13,091 nucleotides of DNA from Candidatus Adiutrix sp. (GTDB lineage Bacteria; Desulfobacterota; Desulfarculia; Adiutricales; Adiutricaceae). A program made the translations under genes and the position numbers. Below are positions 11,157 to 13,091 of this stretch, piece by piece. Each line of letters opens with the position of its first letter. The stretch's first letter is position 1. The stretch lies in contig JAISRV010000424.1 of NCBI GenBank assembly GCA_031273445.1, positions 1 through 13,091 on the forward strand. The letters are read 5' to 3'. Under the pieces are notes generated by a model. It ran no database searches. It saw only the letters and a list, made by a program, of their open reading frames with translations, and was not told the DNA's origin.

Positions 11157-12299
11157 TTAATTTTTCCGCCGGGCCAGTTCGGTCAGGGCTCTGACCGCCG
11201 TTTCCACCTCTTCCATGACGTTGAAAAAACCGAAGGAAAACCGCGTCGCCCCGCCTGGAAAGCTGCCCAGGGCGCGGTGGGCCAGCGGCGCGCAGTGCAG
11301 CCCTGCCCTGGTCATGATGCCGTATTCGCGCTCCAAGGCCGCCGCCAGGTCGGATGAGGACCAGCCCTCTACGACCAGCGAGGTCGTGGCCACCCGGCGC
11401 TCCCGCTCCGGCGGCCCCAGAACGGCGATATGGGGAACCTCGCGCAGGCCTTCAATAAAGGCCGAGGTCAAAGCCAGCTCATGCTCGCGGATGACCTCGG
11501 CCCCGGTTCGAAGCACGAACTCGACCCCGGCCGCCAGACCGGCCAAGCCGTGGGTATTGGCCGTGCCGGCTTCGAGGGCGTCGGGCAGAAAATCCGGTTG
11601 TTCCAGGCTCTCGGAACGGCTGCCGGTGCCCCCGACGGCCAGAGGGCGCAGCTCCAGCCCCGGCCGCACCCATAGACCGCCTGTGCCGGTCGGGCCCATT
11701 AGGCCCTTATGCCCGGTCAGGGCGACCAGATCGGCCCACTGGCCTAAATCGCCGAGGTCCATGGCCCCCGCGGTCTGGGCCGTGTCTATGAGCAGGGGAA
11801 TCTCCCCCACGGCCTCTTTGACTCGACGAATGTCGACTAGGGCCCCGGTGACGTTGGAGGCGTGGATGGCCACGGCCAGGCGGGTGGACGGCTTCAAACG
11901 CCGCCGGAATTCAGCGGGGTCGATCAGGCCCTGGCGATCCAGGGGAACCGTTTCCCATTCGACGCCGCCTTCGGCCGCCAGCCGGGCCAGAGGGCGGGCC
12001 ACGGAATTGTGTTCCAGGCAGGTGGACAAAACGTGGTCGCCCGCCTGGAGCCTCAGACCATCCATGGCCATATTCAGGGCCCAGGTTATATTGGCGGTAA
12101 AGACCAGACGCCCGTTGTCCCGGAAACCCAGAAGCTTGGACAGGGCTTTGCGGGCCTGGTGAATAGTGCGGGAGGCGTTGAGCGAGGCGGCGTGCCCGCT
12201 GCGGCCCGGGCTGGCCGGAGCGGCCAGCCCGGCGGCGACCGCGGCCGCGACCTCGGGCGGCTTGGGAAAAGAAGTGGCCGCGTTGTCGAAATATATCAC
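11157..12299 (-). CDS. Cysteine desulfurase-like class V aminotransferase
   Basis: This 380-residue PLP enzyme probably converts cysteine to alanine plus enzyme-bound persulfide. Key elements are visible: YFDNAATSFPKP at the N terminus, the PLP-stacking H97 (CLEHNSV), D172 and Q175 (IDTAQTAG), the Schiff-base lysine K198 (TGHKGLMGPTGTGG) and the mobile catalytic cysteine C336 (RAGLHCAPLAH). The C-terminal GGATRFSFGFFN matches the EF2568-type subgroup of the family. The start is GTG at 12299, supported by GGGGAG 7 nt upstream, and it overlaps the upstream gene's stop as GTGA. Pairing with a NadA-like Fe-S protein suggests that it supplies sulfur for that cluster, as NifS-like genes beside nadA do in other bacteria. 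Selenium-related roles known for some subgroup members cannot be excluded. Confidence 0.88.
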   Translation of the reverse strand: MIYFDNAATSFPKPPEVAAAVAAGLAAPASPGRSGHAASLNASRTIHQARKALSKLLGFRDNGRLVFTANITWALNMAMDGLRLQAGDHVLSTCLEHNSVARPLARLAAEGGVEWETVPLDRQGLIDPAEFRRRLKPSTRLAVAIHASNVTGALVDIRRVKEAVGEIPLLIDTAQTAGAMDLGDLGQWADLVALTGHKGLMGPTGTGGLWVRPGLELRPLAVGGTGSRSESLEQPDFLPDALEAGTANTHGLAGLAAGVEFVLRTGAEVIREHELALTSAFIEGLREVPHIAVLGPPERERRVATTSLVVEGWSSSDLAAALEREYGIMTRAGLHCAPLAHRALGSFPGGATRFSFGFFNVMEEVETAVRALTELARRKN

Positions 12300-13091
12300 A
12301 GTTCAGCTCCCCTGCCCTGCCTGGCGTCGGGCGCCCGGAGCCTGGAGGGATCAGGCGATTCCGCCAGGGCGGTTATGATGGTTTTAAGATTGGTCAGCTT
12401 CATGTTGGGGCAGAATATCTCCGCCTCGGTCTCGTAAAAAATTTTGCCGGGCAGCGTTTCAGACAGAAATTCGGCCAGACCGGCCTCGCTGACGACAATA
12501 AACTCCCGCGCCCGGCTTTCAGCGCAGAAACGCCTGATGCCGGCGGCGTCCCCCACAAAGTCGGCCATAGCGCGAACCTCGGGCCGGCAAAGCATATTGA
12601 CCGCCGCCGGCGCCCGCGGATGTTCGGCTCGGGCCGCGGCCAGGTCTTCCGGCAGGGCCAGCTCATGCACCTGACAGACGGCTTTGGGCCAACGGTGGAC
12701 CACCCTCTCCCCGTAGCCGGCCAGGTCGGCCAGGTAAGCTCCGGGCAGCATGATCAGTTCCCGCCCCGCCGTTCGCGCCAGCGTGGCCGCGGCCGTCTCC
12801 GGCGTGGCCTGAAGGTCGGCCAGGGCCTTTATTTCCGGCGTGGCCTTGACGTCGGCCACCACGAGCGCCTCCGGATGGCGGCGAATCGCCTCGGCCGCCT
12901 CGGCCGGGCTAACCGCCTCGGCCAAGGGGCACGACAAATCTCCTCTGGGCGTGATCAGGGGGAGATCGGGCCGCCGCCGCCTGATTTCGCCGGTCATGAA
13001 AACCGCGCCGCACACCAGAACCCCGGCCGCTTCGGTCGCCTCGGCCCGCTTAATTATCTCCATGGTCCCGCCGACGAAATCAGCCGCCGCC
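12296..13091 (-). CDS. NadA-like (quinolinate synthase family) protein, 5' end outside the window
   Basis: The minus-strand frame is open to the window edge. Upstream of the ATG at 13063 it still reads AADFVGGTMEIIKRA, matching the ADFVGDS region of NadA, so the gene starts beyond 13091. Numbering from that internal Met, NadA-like blocks are VLVCGAVFMTGE (15-26), SCPLAEAV (44-51), VVADVKATPEIKALADLQAT (68-87), HRWPKAVCQVHE (123-134), CRPEVRAMADFVGD (159-172) and CPNMKLTNLKTI (218-229). Three cysteines, C45, C159 and C218, fit the three [4Fe-4S] ligands. The usual HPEC before the second ligand is NMLC here, and TSANA is changed, so catalytic and substrate residues of quinolinate synthase appear replaced. 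Its stop overlaps the desulfurase GTG. It may be a NadA paralogue with another role, or a divergent true NadA. Confidence 0.75.
   Translation of the reverse strand, partial: AAADFVGGTMEIIKRAEATEAAGVLVCGAVFMTGEIRRRRPDLPLITPRGDLSCPLAEAVSPAEAAEAIRRHPEALVVADVKATPEIKALADLQATPETAAATLARTAGRELIMLPGAYLADLAGYGERVVHRWPKAVCQVHELALPEDLAAARAEHPRAPAAVNMLCRPEVRAMADFVGDAAGIRRFCAESRAREFIVVSEAGLAEFLSETLPGKIFYETEAEIFCPNMKLTNLKTIITALAESPDPSRLRAPDARQGRGAEL

Noticed and set aside
11215..12162. 315-codon plus-strand open frame
   Set aside because: It is antisense to the clearly coding cysteine desulfurase, Arg/Ser/Pro-rich and without family motifs, a typical GC-rich shadow.

Overview
The window looks like a chromosomal segment of a GC-rich anaerobic bacterium. 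A deltaproteobacterial (Desulfobacterota-type) host is my guess from the style of the proteins and is not proven. A lower-GC accessory block (about 1-8822) lies against an ordinary GC-rich chromosomal block (about 8823-13091), and base composition changes visibly at the end of cas3.

Left part (1-2450): strong hairpins, a decayed insertion sequence that keeps only the 3' end of its transposase, then two PIN-domain toxin-antitoxin pairs. The first is a Phd/YefM antitoxin with a PIN toxin (877-1553). The second is a small VapB-like antitoxin with a VapC-like PIN toxin (1764-2386). In both pairs the antitoxin comes first and overlaps the toxin by an ATGA. The second pair is bracketed by imperfect inverted repeats and preceded by a perfect 16-bp palindrome.

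Centre (2450-8822): a type I-C CRISPR-Cas effector operon in the order cas5c-cas8c(cas11c inside)-cas7c-cas3. It has no cas4/cas1/cas2 and no CRISPR array in the window. Just upstream lies one solitary I-C-type repeat (2722-2754), followed by about 27 nt of spacer-like sequence and a strong intrinsic terminator. The spacer-like sequence matches, in inverted orientation, the cas5c promoter region, and the matching site is flanked by 5'-TTC, the known I-C PAM. This fits a single-repeat, CreR-like guide RNA by which the effector complex represses its own operon. It is the main find of the window.

Right part (8823-13091): a possible convergent gene fossil at the cas3 end, a multi-pass membrane protein, an atypical NAD(P)-binding SDR protein on the minus strand, and a minus-strand pair of a divergent NadA-like protein (running off the window end) and a cysteine desulfurase. 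The last two overlap by GTGA and probably act together, the desulfurase supplying sulfur for an Fe-S cluster.
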